Below are positions 8,325 to 16,243 of a stretch of 34,218 nucleotides of DNA, one piece after another. Positions within the stretch are counted from its first letter, which is position 1. Each line of letters begins with the position of its first letter. Under the pieces are notes generated by a model, which was not told the origin of the DNA, did not search any database, and saw nothing but the letters and a program-made list of their open reading frames with translations. A program made the position numbers and the translations under genes. The stretch covers positions 1 through 34,218 of the forward strand of contig JAFWUI010000052.1 of the NCBI GenBank assembly GCA_017524145.1, read 5' to 3'. The stretch is from Oxalobacter sp. Its GTDB lineage: Bacteria; Pseudomonadota; Gammaproteobacteria; Burkholderiales; Burkholderiaceae_D.

Positions 8325-8528
8325 ATGTGGAATAGACGATTTTCAAAATGGGAAGTGTTTTTCGGTTCCGTCCTGATAGGATTCGGAATCATGTCTTTCC
8401 GTCTCTACCAGCATAACTTTTCATGGGAAGGTATCCATGATTGGCTGTTGGATGGATTGTTTGTCACAGCCATCGTCGGGTGGGTTGCCCTCAAGGCACT
8501 CAAGCATTTTGGAAAAATGAAAGACTGA
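8325..8528 (+). CDS. Small membrane protein, two predicted helices, unknown function
   Basis: I do not recognise this 67-residue protein. It begins with a basic, tryptophan-containing segment (MWNRRFSKWE), has a hydrophobic stretch at about residues 9-26, a polar loop with HNFSWEGIHDW, a second hydrophobic stretch at about 41-60 and a basic end (KHFGKMKD). Both ends are positive, which by the positive-inside rule places both in the cytoplasm. Start: ATG at 8325 with AGGT about eight bases upstream; GTG at 8322 is also open. A terminator follows at 8566 and a promoter-like element precedes it, so it appears to be its own transcription unit, which supports a real gene. Confidence 0.7.
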   Translation: MWNRRFSKWEVFFGSVLIGFGIMSFRLYQHNFSWEGIHDWLLDGLFVTAIVGWVALKALKHFGKMKD

Positions 8529-8565
8529 TTTTATCCTGCTGTTGAATCAGCCAACCGCTTATATA

Positions 8566-8594
8566 CAGACCCATCCAGGGTCTGTTTGTTTTTA
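8566..8594 (+). terminator. Terminator after the small membrane protein gene
   Basis: Perfect 8-bp stem ACAGACCC (8566-8573) with GGGTCTGT (8579-8586), loop ATCCA, followed by TTGTTTTT. It ends transcription about 40 bp after the stop codon at 8528. Confidence 0.88.
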
Positions 8595-9030
8595 TATCCA
8601 ACCTTATTCTTTTCCCCTTGAGTCCTATTTTGGAGACCAGATATTCCCCAATAACGTTCAAAGTGTGTGGTTTTTGAAAAAAATAAGGACTTTCAGGTCT
8701 TTTCACATGAAAACAGGGACTTCTGGCAAAAAAACGGATGATAACTGCAGTTTTTATTGTTATCATGTAGGGCGTTGAAAAAGAAGTAACCCTTCTCTTT
8801 GCGCTTTGGGCCACATCTGTACAAAAATGTGGTTTGATGGGGCAGATTGTTCTCTGTATCGACAACGCAAGATGTTTTTGCCCTTTCTGGCATGGTAAGG
8901 CCACCATGCTGGGGATCCTTTGCGCATCACAGGATGTTTGAACACATTCTTCCGTGTCAGTTTCGTGAAGGTACGGAGTGGGACACGGCTGTCAAAAGTT
9001 GTCAAACGTAAAATTGTAGATAAAGAGAAA
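8595..9030 (+). promoter_or_regulatory. Long non-coding upstream region of glcB with several inverted repeats
   Basis: About 435 bp without a supported gene. It contains, in order: ATGATAAC (8738-8745) inverted at 8759-8766; CCACAT (8811-8816) inverted as ATGTGG (8827-8832); GCATGGT (8890-8896) inverted as ACCATGC (8903-8909); and CCGTGTC (8952-8958) inverted as GACACGG (8982-8988). A possible promoter TTGATG-N17-TATCGA occupies 8834-8862, which would put the last two hairpins in the leader RNA and the first upstream as a possible activator site. On the minus strand the first hairpin is followed by seven T and could act as a weak terminator. I do not recognise a known riboswitch. Confidence 0.4.
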
Positions 9031-11238
9031 ATGACTGAACGTAAACAGTGTTACCGCTTGCAGGTAGCAGAACCCCTGTACCGTTTTATTGAAGAAGAAG
9101 CTCTGCCAGGTACCGGTATCAAGAGCGATGATTTCTGGCGTGGCTTTGATGCCATCGTACATGACCTGACTCCAATCAATGTTGAACTCCTTGCGGAACG
9201 TGCACGTCTGCAGGAAGAACTGGATAACTGGCATCGTCTCAATCCAGGTCCTGTGGCCGATATGGAAGCCTATAAAGCATTCCTGCGGAAAATCGGCTAT
9301 CTGGTTCCTGTTCCGGAAAATGTCACGATTGACCCCAAGAACATCGACCATGAAGTTTCAACCCAAGGAGGTCCGCAGCTTGTTGTACCGCTGACCAATG
9401 CACGTTATTCCCTGAATGCAGTCAATGCCCGTTGGGTCAGCCTCTATGATGCCCTGTATGGAACAGATGCCATCAGTGAAGAAGGCGGCGCAATCCGTAG
9501 CGGTCCTTTCAATCCTGTCCGTGGCCAGAAAGTCATCGACTATGCACGTGGCCTGCTTGATAAATTCATTCCTTTGACTGCTGGTTCCCATGTGGATGTC
9601 ACCCGTTATTATGTGAAAGACGGTGCCCTGGCAGCGGTCCTCAAAGATGGTTCAGAAGCTGGTCTGAAAGAACCTTCATGCCTGGTCGGTATCAATGGTT
9701 CTGCTGATGCGCCAACCTCCCTGCTGTTCAAGCAGCACTACATGCATTTTGACATGATCTTCGACAAGACCAGCCCGGTCTGTGCAACAGACCCAGCTGG
9801 CGTCCGTGACATCATTGTTGAAGCAGCGACCACCACTATCCTTGACTGCGAAGATGCAGTCACTGCAGTCGATGCAGAAGACAAGGCACTGGTTTACCAC
9901 AACCTGCTTGGCGTCATGATGGGCACCTTGGAAGAAAGTGTCACCAAGAACGGCAACACATTTGTCCGCCGCCTGAACAAAGACCGCGAATACAGCTGTG
10001 TCAAGACAGGTGAAAAATTCTCCCTGAAAGGCCGCAGCCTGGTCTTCGTCCGTAATGTCGGTCATCTGATGACCAATCCATCCATCCTGGATGAAAACAA
10101 CAATGAAGTCTATGAAGGCATCATGGATGGTGTCATCACCTCCCTGATCATGATGCGTGACCTGACCACCAAGATCAGTTCTACTGAAGGTTCCATCTAT
10201 GTCGTCAAGCCAAAACAACATGGTCCAAAGGAATGCGCATTCACCAATGAAATCTTCAACCGTGTTGAAGCGATGCTGGGACTGCCACAGTACACCATCA
10301 AGATTGGCATCATGGATGAAGAACGCCGTACTTCATGCAACTTGAAAGCCTGTGTTGAAGCCACCGCACACCGTCTAGCATTCATCAATACCGGTTTCCT
10401 TGACCGTACTGGCGATGAAATCCATACCTCCATGGAAGCAGGTCCAATGATCCGCAAGGGCGATATGAAGAAGACCAAGTGGATCCAGGCATACGAAGAC
10501 AACAACGTCTATGTCGGGCTGGAATGCGGTATGCGTGGTGTTGCCCAGATTGGTAAGGGCATGTGGGCTGCACCAGACCTCATGGCAGACATGATTGAGC
10601 AGAAGATCGGTCATCTGAAAGCAGGTGCGAACACAGCATGGGTTCCCTCCCCGACAGCGGCAGTCCTGCATGCTTTGCATTACCATCAGGTCAACATTGA
10701 AGAAACCCAGGCGGCTATGGATGCAAAACGTCCATTCCCATCAGTACTGGATGACCTGCTGGTTGTCCCTGTGGAAGCCAACCCAAGCTGGACACCTGAA
10801 GAAATCCAGCAGGAACTGGACAACAACTGCCAGTCGCTGTTGGGCTATGTTGTCCGTTGGGTCAATCTGGGCGTTGGTTGCTCCAAGGTGCCTGACATCA
10901 CCGATACAGCACTGATGGAAGACCGCGCAACCCTGCGTATCTCCAGCCAGCATATCGCCAACTGGCTGCGCCATGGCATCGCCACCGTTCCACAGGTCAT
11001 GGAAACCCTGAAACGTATGGCTGTTGTTGTTGATAACCAGAACGTCAATGAACCTGGCTATTACAGGATGTCTGACGACTATGAGCACAATCCTGGCTTC
11101 CGGGCAGCATGTGACTTGGTCTTCAAGGGACTGTCACAGCCATCCGGTTACACAGAACCCCTGCTGCATATGTGGCGGCGACGGGCCAAGGTCTATTATT
11201 CCTGTGGTTGTGGATGCTGCTGCAGCTGTGGCCAGTAA
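9031..11238 (+). CDS. glcB: Malate synthase G with a cysteine-rich C-terminal tail
   Basis: Malate synthase condenses glyoxylate and acetyl-CoA to malate and CoA in the cytosol, bringing two-carbon units into central metabolism. The 735-residue protein follows isoform G from end to end: [16 protein letters not shown] near the start, the catalytic arginine R341 in [10 protein letters not shown], Mg-binding E430 in MDEERRTS and D458 in GFLDRTGDE, and the catalytic-base aspartate D631 in [13 protein letters not shown]. Start: the frame is open back to a TTG at 8920, but homology begins at MTERKQ (ATG 9031), behind only a weak AAAGAGAAA. Odd feature: after the normal LLHMWRRR end the protein continues with a tail ending [11 protein letters not shown], six cysteines in nine residues, not known to me in the family. 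Codon use suggests high expression. Confidence 0.96.
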   Translation: MTERKQCYRLQVAEPLYRFIEEEALPGTGIKSDDFWRGFDAIVHDLTPINVELLAERARLQEELDNWHRLNPGPVADMEAYKAFLRKIGYLVPVPENVTIDPKNIDHEVSTQGGPQLVVPLTNARYSLNAVNARWVSLYDALYGTDAISEEGGAIRSGPFNPVRGQKVIDYARGLLDKFIPLTAGSHVDVTRYYVKDGALAAVLKDGSEAGLKEPSCLVGINGSADAPTSLLFKQHYMHFDMIFDKTSPVCATDPAGVRDIIVEAATTTILDCEDAVTAVDAEDKALVYHNLLGVMMGTLEESVTKNGNTFVRRLNKDREYSCVKTGEKFSLKGRSLVFVRNVGHLMTNPSILDENNNEVYEGIMDGVITSLIMMRDLTTKISSTEGSIYVVKPKQHGPKECAFTNEIFNRVEAMLGLPQYTIKIGIMDEERRTSCNLKACVEATAHRLAFINTGFLDRTGDEIHTSMEAGPMIRKGDMKKTKWIQAYEDNNVYVGLECGMRGVAQIGKGMWAAPDLMADMIEQKIGHLKAGANTAWVPSPTAAVLHALHYHQVNIEETQAAMDAKRPFPSVLDDLLVVPVEANPSWTPEEIQQELDNNCQSLLGYVVRWVNLGVGCSKVPDITDTALMEDRATLRISSQHIANWLRHGIATVPQVMETLKRMAVVVDNQNVNEPGYYRMSDDYEHNPGFRAACDLVFKGLSQPSGYTEPLLHMWRRRAKVYYSCGCGCCCSCGQ

Positions 11239-11271
11239 GTAAATAAAAAACAGGAACAGCTGCTTAAAGAG

Positions 11272-11304
11272 ACTGGATCATCGCAAGGTGGTCCAGTTTT
11301 TTTT
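11272..11304 (+). terminator. Terminator of glcB
   Basis: Nine-bp stem with one G-U pair (ACTGGATCA 11272-11280 with TGGTCCAGT 11289-11297) followed by an unbroken run of T. It lies 35 bp behind the glcB stop. Confidence 0.85.
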
Positions 11305-11532
11305 CGCCGGAAAGATTGTTTGTAGCGGCGATGGTCTGATGGTCCATTCCTTGATGATAAGTAACAGCGACCCAATAAATACTGTAGGCTATAGAAAACA
11401 AGTTTAAAGTCGGATACATTTATAGAGATGGTAAGTCACTGGAAACAATACAGGCAGTGATGCCAGTCAAGGTTGTGAATAGATGGTTACAGTTCCATCT
11501 GAAAATGGGAACAATAGAGGGTAGGATGAACC
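11305..11532 (+). other. Intergenic region before the surface-sugar genes
   Basis: No gene is seen in these 228 bp. The sequence is more AT-rich than the flanking core genes. I found no JUMPstart/ops element, no clear -35/-10 pair and no copy of the tRNA-Leu 3' end. TATAGA at 11421-11426 could be a -10 element but lacks a matching -35. The only firm element is the ribosome binding site AGGAT at 11523-11527 before the aminotransferase. Confidence 0.4.
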
Positions 11533-12684
11533 ATGGCTGAGAACAGATACCAAATACCATTCAATAGACCTTTTTTCTCTGACAGTGCCCTGAAAAATAT
11601 AAAGCACCTGATAGAGAATAAAGGTTCATTGGAGGGAGGCGGCTATTTTACAAAAAAATGCCAGGCGTTGTTGGAAGAAAAATTCAATGTCAGTAAAGTC
11701 CTTTTAACGAATTCATGTACGGTAGCCCTTGAAATGGCCGCCTTATTGGCAGGTATTGAAAAGGGGGATGAAGTGGTTATGCCCTCATATACATTTGTCT
11801 CAACGGCAAATTCAGTGCTGATGAGGGGAGCGGTTCCTGTCTTTGTTGACATAAACATCAATGACCTGAATATAGATTGTGAGTCTATCAAAAATGCTAT
11901 AACGGGAAAGACAAAAGCAATCGTGCCGGTGCATTACGCAGGGAATCCATGCTGTATGGATGAAATCAACAACATTGCGGAAGAAAACGGTCTGTCTGTC
12001 ATTGAGGATGCTGCACAATGCATAAATTCGTTTTATAAAGGGAAGGCTCTGGGGACATTCGGTGATATTGGGGCGGTAAGTTTTGATTGGGCCAAGAATA
12101 TACCTGTCGGTGAGTGTGGAGCCATTTATATCAATGATGAAAGCCTGCATGAAAGGGGCGATATCATTATCGAGAAGGGGACGAACAGGAAGGCCTTCAG
12201 GGATGGCAGGATTGACCGGTATGGCTGGATGGATATCGGTTCATCATATTATCCCAATGAATTGACAGCCGCTTTTCTTTATGCACAGCTGGAAAAGGCA
12301 GATCAGATAATGGAAAGGAGACGCTATATCTGGAATAAATACCATGTTTTTTTCAAGGAATATGAGGAGAAAGGTATTTTAAGGAGACCCCATATCATTG
12401 AAGGAGGCATTGGCAATGCACATATTTATTTTGTATTGATGGATTCAAGAGAGGAGCGCGATGCTTTCTTGAGGTATCTTCTGGAAAACAGCATCACTGC
12501 CTTGACGCATTTTGTTCCCCTGCATAGTTCGCCATATGGCAAGAAGGCAGCAAGGACATCAGGTTCGATGACAGTGACAGATGACGTTTTCCAACGCAGT
12601 CTGAGGTTGCCGATGTACGCCATGGGTGAAAGCGAGATTGATTATATCCTTGATGTGATGGAAAGTTATTTCATCAAGAAATGA
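11533..12684 (+). CDS. rffA: dTDP-4-amino-4,6-dideoxygalactose transaminase-like PLP aminotransferase (WecE/RffA type)
   Basis: A DegT/DnrJ/EryC1-family sugar aminotransferase of 383 residues. It resembles enteric WecE/RffA along its whole length: IPFNRP, GGGYFTKKCQALLEEKF, KVLLTNSCTVALEMAALL, DEVVMPSYTFVSTAN, KAIVPVHYAG, IEDAAQ, EKGTNR and DIGSSYYPNELTAAFL. The PLP lysine is K188 in FDWAKN (WecE has FHETKN). WecE makes dTDP-4-amino-4,6-dideoxy-galactose from the 4-keto sugar for a surface glycan; the exact sugar here is inferred. Start ATG 11533 has AGGAT six bases upstream. It is followed after 41 bp by a glycosyltransferase. No glucose-1-phosphate thymidylyltransferase or dehydratase is nearby, so the substrate must come from elsewhere. 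Confidence 0.85.
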   Translation: MAENRYQIPFNRPFFSDSALKNIKHLIENKGSLEGGGYFTKKCQALLEEKFNVSKVLLTNSCTVALEMAALLAGIEKGDEVVMPSYTFVSTANSVLMRGAVPVFVDININDLNIDCESIKNAITGKTKAIVPVHYAGNPCCMDEINNIAEENGLSVIEDAAQCINSFYKGKALGTFGDIGAVSFDWAKNIPVGECGAIYINDESLHERGDIIIEKGTNRKAFRDGRIDRYGWMDIGSSYYPNELTAAFLYAQLEKADQIMERRRYIWNKYHVFFKEYEEKGILRRPHIIEGGIGNAHIYFVLMDSREERDAFLRYLLENSITALTHFVPLHSSPYGKKAARTSGSMTVTDDVFQRSLRLPMYAMGESEIDYILDVMESYFIKK

Positions 12685-12725
12685 GGTATGGATTCCAGTA
12701 TTTGCCATGCAGGGATGATTGAAAG

Positions 12726-14531
12726 ATGAGCGCAATAAAGAATCTTGGTACCATTGCTGTGATGGTGCCTCTTTACAATAGCGAACCTTATATCCATGAT
12801 TGCCTCGACAGCTTGATTCGACAGTCATATCCGTACTGGGTTGCCTATGTTGTAGATGATGGATCACCGGATGCCAGTGGTAAGATTGCCGATGAGTATG
12901 CCGCAAAAGATTCACGGTTCTGTGTCTTTCATAAACAGAATGGTGGATATGGATCTGCCTTGAATTATGCGCTTGAACAGGCTGCATCTTCTTTGGAAAG
13001 TTTTTTGGCGGTTACGTTTCTGGATGGTGATGATTATTTAGATGAAAATGCTTATCGTGATCTTTCATCAGTCATGGCAGGCACGCAAGTAGATATCCTC
13101 TTTTTTGGTTTTAAACGATTACACTCGGATAAAAGAATCAATGAGAGAGAATTTTCATGCCCTTCTGGCACTGTTACAAGATTGTCTTATCATTCTGCTC
13201 AGCTTGGATGTGGTATATGGCAGGGAAAAAATGGTGCACATAATCAAATATGGAACAAGTTTTATAAATCATCATTGATTCAGAAAATTCGTTTTCTTGG
13301 TGATAAGGATTATATAGAAGACATTATTTTCTGTACGAAAACCGCTGTCAAAGCATCTAGTTTTTATTTTTTTGATAAATCTTATTATTTTTATAGGCAG
13401 CATGAAGATAGTGCTATCCGTTCCCCATATTTCCAAATTAGAAGAGCTCGTAGTATACTTTATTCATTATCTATTATTGAAAAAAGCACAATTAAAGAAA
13501 AGGATGAATTTCTAGAACAAATATATCCAAAGATGTTTAGGACATTTCAAAAGATGAGAAATGGCCATATTACCCATTTTTTTGAAAATAGCAACCTATT
13601 TATTGAAGTGGCGAATAAAATTATGCCTTGGGCAACCCAGGAATACCAAGCAGGAAGGGTGAAGGAAAAGGATTTTTTGTTCTTATGTGAGGTGGCATCA
13701 AGCCAGCCATTGAATGTTTCGCTTACAAGACATCCTGCTATACAGTTTGTCTTGCAAAAAGCAGAGTCATTGATAAACGAAAAGAAAATATTCAATTATG
13801 CCAAATATCTAACACTTCGGGTTGATATTCGCAATAAAGGAAAAGAGGGCAATAAGGTCATTGCACAGTCAATAGTTCCTGATCCTGAACGGGTTAGGGA
13901 ACAGCCTGCATGGTTGCCAGATGGTATCAGTATTGAGTCTACCTCACGGGAAATGAAAGTCATCATATGTTGCCAAGGGAAAGGCGAACTGGATATTCGT
14001 TTGCGTGGTCGGGATGAACGAAATGATGATAGAAAGCGTTATCCAGTGTGGATAGATTGTACTTATTTTACTGTCAATGGATTAGTTGTATTTTCTGAAG
14101 CAAAGACAGTCTGTCATGATAAACCTTACCTTTATAAGAAAACAGTCATAGATAGAGAGATTGTCAAATTGGAGTTCAGATGGACAGAATGCCGTTCATC
14201 ATCGGTTTTAGATGAATATCACCAATTGCAGAAAGATTTAAAAGAATCCCATCAAAAATTGAGTAATGAAGTCAAAAAGAACAAATTGCAGTCAGCATAT
14301 GCTTCTCAAGTTTTGTCTCAATTACATGATGAGGAGAGGAAGAATAAACGGCAGGAAGCGTATATTTTCAGAGCATCGTCACAATTACGCAGATTTCGTT
14401 TGACTAAGTATCTGAAGTATAAGTTTTTATCAAAAGTGACCTTTGGTAATATGCGAAACCATTATAAAGAAAAATATCAGGAACAGAAAAGTATCTATAA
14501 GTCGATAAAAAAAGGGCGATTCAGCTTATAA
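12726..14531 (+). CDS. Family 2 glycosyltransferase with C-terminal coiled coil
   Basis: A 601-residue protein. Residues about 8-220 form a GT-A fold: VMVPLYNSEPYIHDCLDSL, the nucleotide-binding VDDGS (43-47), NGGYGSALN and the metal-binding D100-G-D-D103. A helical middle (about 220-350) and a section around 370-490 with many beta-like stretches follow, then a heptad-like charged segment at about 495-560 that should form a coiled coil, ending in a very basic tail. It should transfer an activated sugar to a surface glycan; donor and acceptor are unknown. The gene is clearly more AT-rich than the core genes, with codons such as TTA, ATA and AGA more common, so recent transfer is likely. Its 3' end overlaps the convergent acyltransferase gene by six bases. 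Confidence 0.85.
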   Translation: MSAIKNLGTIAVMVPLYNSEPYIHDCLDSLIRQSYPYWVAYVVDDGSPDASGKIADEYAAKDSRFCVFHKQNGGYGSALNYALEQAASSLESFLAVTFLDGDDYLDENAYRDLSSVMAGTQVDILFFGFKRLHSDKRINEREFSCPSGTVTRLSYHSAQLGCGIWQGKNGAHNQIWNKFYKSSLIQKIRFLGDKDYIEDIIFCTKTAVKASSFYFFDKSYYFYRQHEDSAIRSPYFQIRRARSILYSLSIIEKSTIKEKDEFLEQIYPKMFRTFQKMRNGHITHFFENSNLFIEVANKIMPWATQEYQAGRVKEKDFLFLCEVASSQPLNVSLTRHPAIQFVLQKAESLINEKKIFNYAKYLTLRVDIRNKGKEGNKVIAQSIVPDPERVREQPAWLPDGISIESTSREMKVIICCQGKGELDIRLRGRDERNDDRKRYPVWIDCTYFTVNGLVVFSEAKTVCHDKPYLYKKTVIDREIVKLEFRWTECRSSSVLDEYHQLQKDLKESHQKLSNEVKKNKLQSAYASQVLSQLHDEERKNKRQEAYIFRASSQLRRFRLTKYLKYKFLSKVTFGNMRNHYKEKYQEQKSIYKSIKKGRFSL

Positions 14532-15185
14532 AATAATACCGGTTTGTTTATGAGTCTTGATTTTCTTGGCAGGACTGCCAACATACTGGGAATAAGGAAC
14601 AGTGTCTTTTGTGATGAGAGTTTTTGCTCCTATCAATGTTTCCGTTCTTATCGTCAACCTTTCAAGTATTGTTGAAGAAATCCCGATAAACGATAAGTCT
14701 TCTATCGTTGAATAGCCTGCGATATGGCAACCTGGTGAAATATATACCCCATTGTGGATATTGAAATCATGTCCCACATAGGTATTAGGACGGATGATGT
14801 TGCTGTTGCCAAGTCTGCCAAAGAAATCCAGATAGACACAGGAGAAGATGATATTGTTTTCGCCCATTACAACATTGTTAGCAACGGTTGCTTTCCTGCT
14901 GATGTAGTTGATGAACTGATAACCTTTCGCTTTCATCTGCAGGTAGGAATAGTATCTTTCCCTTGGAGAGGCATAGACCCCTGTTGAAATGACTTTCAGG
15001 CTGCCAGGGGGAAAATGCCTTTCAATGTCTGATGCCCTGTAAACAGGTTTTCCCATGAAATCAGCCGCTGAATAGAATTTATCATCACAGACGAAAGCTT
15101 CCACATCATAACGTCTGTCATCTGACATCTCGGCAAACAAGAGTCTTCCTTGCGTGCCAGTACCATGTATCAGTATCTTCATCAT
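14526..15185 (-). CDS. PglD/NeuD-type sugar O- or N-acyltransferase (hexapeptide repeat)
   Basis: A 219-residue two-domain protein. The N-terminal part (MKILIHGTGTQGRLLFAEM, later YDVEAFVCDD) is the Rossmann-like PglD_N domain; residues about 95-205 form a left-handed beta helix of hexapeptide repeats with NNVVMGENNIIF, NSNIIRPNTYVGHDFNIHNGV and the closing VGSPAKKI. The histidine in VGHDFNI is the likely catalytic base. Such enzymes acetylate amino or hydroxyl groups of nucleotide sugars or sialic acids. Next to a WecE-type aminotransferase it could acetylate the 4-amino group made there, replacing the enteric GNAT enzyme WecD; this is inference. ATG at 15185 or 15182. Convergent with, and overlapping, the glycosyltransferase. 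Confidence 0.82.
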   Translation of the reverse strand: MMKILIHGTGTQGRLLFAEMSDDRRYDVEAFVCDDKFYSAADFMGKPVYRASDIERHFPPGSLKVISTGVYASPRERYYSYLQMKAKGYQFINYISRKATVANNVVMGENNIIFSCVYLDFFGRLGNSNIIRPNTYVGHDFNIHNGVYISPGCHIAGYSTIEDLSFIGISSTILERLTIRTETLIGAKTLITKDTVPYSQYVGSPAKKIKTHKQTGIIL

Positions 15186-15251
15186 TGAAAAAACCTGTAT
15201 CTGTCTGATTGGAATATGGGAGATAGTGAAAGTGTATCACCGGCAATAAAA

Positions 15252-15279
15252 AAGCCTTGAAACAGGTAGTCCAAGGCTT
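15252..15279 (-). terminator. Terminator of tRNA-Leu
   Basis: Perfect 8-bp stem AAGCCTTG (15252-15259) with CAAGGCTT (15272-15279). On the minus strand it is followed by TTTTTTATT. It lies 33 bp past the tRNA 3' end. Confidence 0.8.
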
Positions 15280-15311
15280 AAGAGGTAAATAAAAATAATG
15301 CTGTAATAGAA

Positions 15312-15398
15312 TGGTGCCGGGAGCCGGAATCGAACCGGCACAGTATTTCTACCGGCAGATTTTGAGTCTGCTGCGTCTACCAGTTTCGCCATCCCGGC
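15312..15398 (-). tRNA. tRNA-Leu (anticodon CAA)
   Basis: An 87-nt class II tRNA on the minus strand: acceptor GCCGGGA from 15398 pairing with TCCCGGC, D-arm with TGGCGAAACTGGTAGACGC, anticodon stem GCAGA/TCTGC around loop CTCAAAA (anticodon CAA, reads UUG), a long variable arm, T-arm with GGTTCGATTCC, and encoded CCA at 15314-15312. Its 3' end points toward the surface-sugar patch, the side where integrating elements usually insert. Confidence 0.97.
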
Positions 15399-15408
15399 AC
15401 ATCTTTGT

Positions 15409-15437
15409 ATTATCGCCTATTTATATATTCTCGGCAA
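15409..15437 (-). promoter_or_regulatory. Promoter of tRNA-Leu inside the end of the ABM-domain gene
   Basis: On the minus strand TTGCCG (plus 15432-15437) and GATAAT (plus 15409-15414) are spaced by 17 bp, and the expected start lies a few bases before the tRNA 5' end at 15398. The -35 lies within the last codons of the upstream gene, so that gene and the tRNA are tightly packed. Confidence 0.6.
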
Positions 15438-15765
15438 CAGGCGGAACAGATTCTGCATTGACCGGGGGCTTTTCGTCCAAGATGGTCAGATGTTCGACCA
15501 ATGGTGGACGGACAAAGAAGGAACCGACAACACCACGCCATTGCAGGAATTCTTGTGAGCCCCGGAAATCTACCGTATGGTTTTCCAAGGTTGCCCAATA
15601 GTTCTGAAGGACATAACGCTCTGGGGACTCAATGGATTTACCGATACGGTAACCAAGGAATCCTGGCGTTTTGGCAATAAAGGTATTGACGCCATATTCA
15701 ATGGCTTTATCGAATTCTTCCTGTTTGCCAGGCTGAATCAAGATGTCAACCAGTTCAATAATCAT
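15421..15765 (-). CDS. Antibiotic biosynthesis monooxygenase (ABM) domain protein
   Basis: A 114-residue single-domain protein of the dimeric ferredoxin-like ABM fold: MIIELVDILIQPGKQEEFDKAI at the start (beta-alpha), TPGFLGYRIGKSIESPERYVLQNYWATLENHTVDF in the middle and a C-terminal strand with PPLVEHLTIL. Members range from quinol monooxygenases to proteins without known activity, so no substrate is assigned. Start: GGAGGA seven bases before ATG 15765; an in-frame ATG at 15780 is less likely. It is followed directly by tRNA-Leu on the same strand, whose promoter lies in its last codons. Confidence 0.8.
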   Translation of the reverse strand: MIIELVDILIQPGKQEEFDKAIEYGVNTFIAKTPGFLGYRIGKSIESPERYVLQNYWATLENHTVDFRGSQEFLQWRGVVGSFFVRPPLVEHLTILDEKPPVNAESVPPVAENI

Positions 15766-15829
15766 AGTGGATTCCTCCATTCCTGAAAGGGTATTCTAAC
15801 ATGTACCCGGAAAATAGCACGTTGTCTTT

Positions 15830-16243
15830 TCAGCTTTGCTGCCAGTCTTGGAACCATCTGCAAAGCGGGATGGCTGTCGGAAGCAATGGTGAGACAGTGA
15901 CATGGTCCTGCCATTGCAGGTTTTGGTTTTCGCGGGAAGATGGATTTCCAGACCAACGGTTGACAATGAAGCAGTGCAGACGGACCTTTGCATGTGGGTA
16001 TGTATGTACCATACAGCACCATGGCAACGCAGACAGGACAGTGATGCCCAGTTCTTCCTGCAATTCCCGCTCCAGCGCCTGCTGGGGTGTTTCCCCAGTT
16101 TCGATTTTTCCGCCAGGAAATTCCCAATATCCTGCGAATACCTTGCCTTCCGGACGCTGTGCCATCAATATGCTGCCATCAGGGTATGGCAGGATACCGA
16201 CTGCCGCATCAACGACAGGCGGCTGTTCAGCCATGATGGTCAT
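15830..16243 (-). CDS. mutT: MutT-type NUDIX hydrolase (probable 8-oxo-dGTP diphosphatase)
   Basis: A 137-residue NUDIX protein with a textbook box, G44 to G66, containing [17 protein letters not shown] and all metal-binding glutamates. The preceding [21 protein letters not shown] matches MutT, which clears 8-oxo-dGTP and so prevents A-to-C transversions. The C-terminal part ([15 protein letters not shown]) is family-like. The start lies inside the end of ruvB: ATG at 16243 or ATG at 16234, both upstream of the ruvB stop, implying translational coupling. Other NUDIX activities cannot be excluded from sequence. Confidence 0.85.
   Translation of the reverse strand: MTIMAEQPPVVDAAVGILPYPDGSILMAQRPEGKVFAGYWEFPGGKIETGETPQQALERELQEELGITVLSALPWCCMVHTYPHAKVRLHCFIVNRWSGNPSSRENQNLQWQDHVTVSPLLPTAIPLCRWFQDWQQS

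Noticed and set aside
8920-9030. An N-terminal extension of malate synthase from a TTG start
   Set aside because: The family begins at the ATG at 9031 and the extra 37 codons match no isoform; one inverted repeat lies in this stretch, which fits a leader better than coding sequence.
11305-15311. A mobile island with att sites at tRNA-Leu
   Set aside because: I looked for a copy of the tRNA 3' end near 11300 and for an integrase and found neither, so only location and composition hint at transfer.
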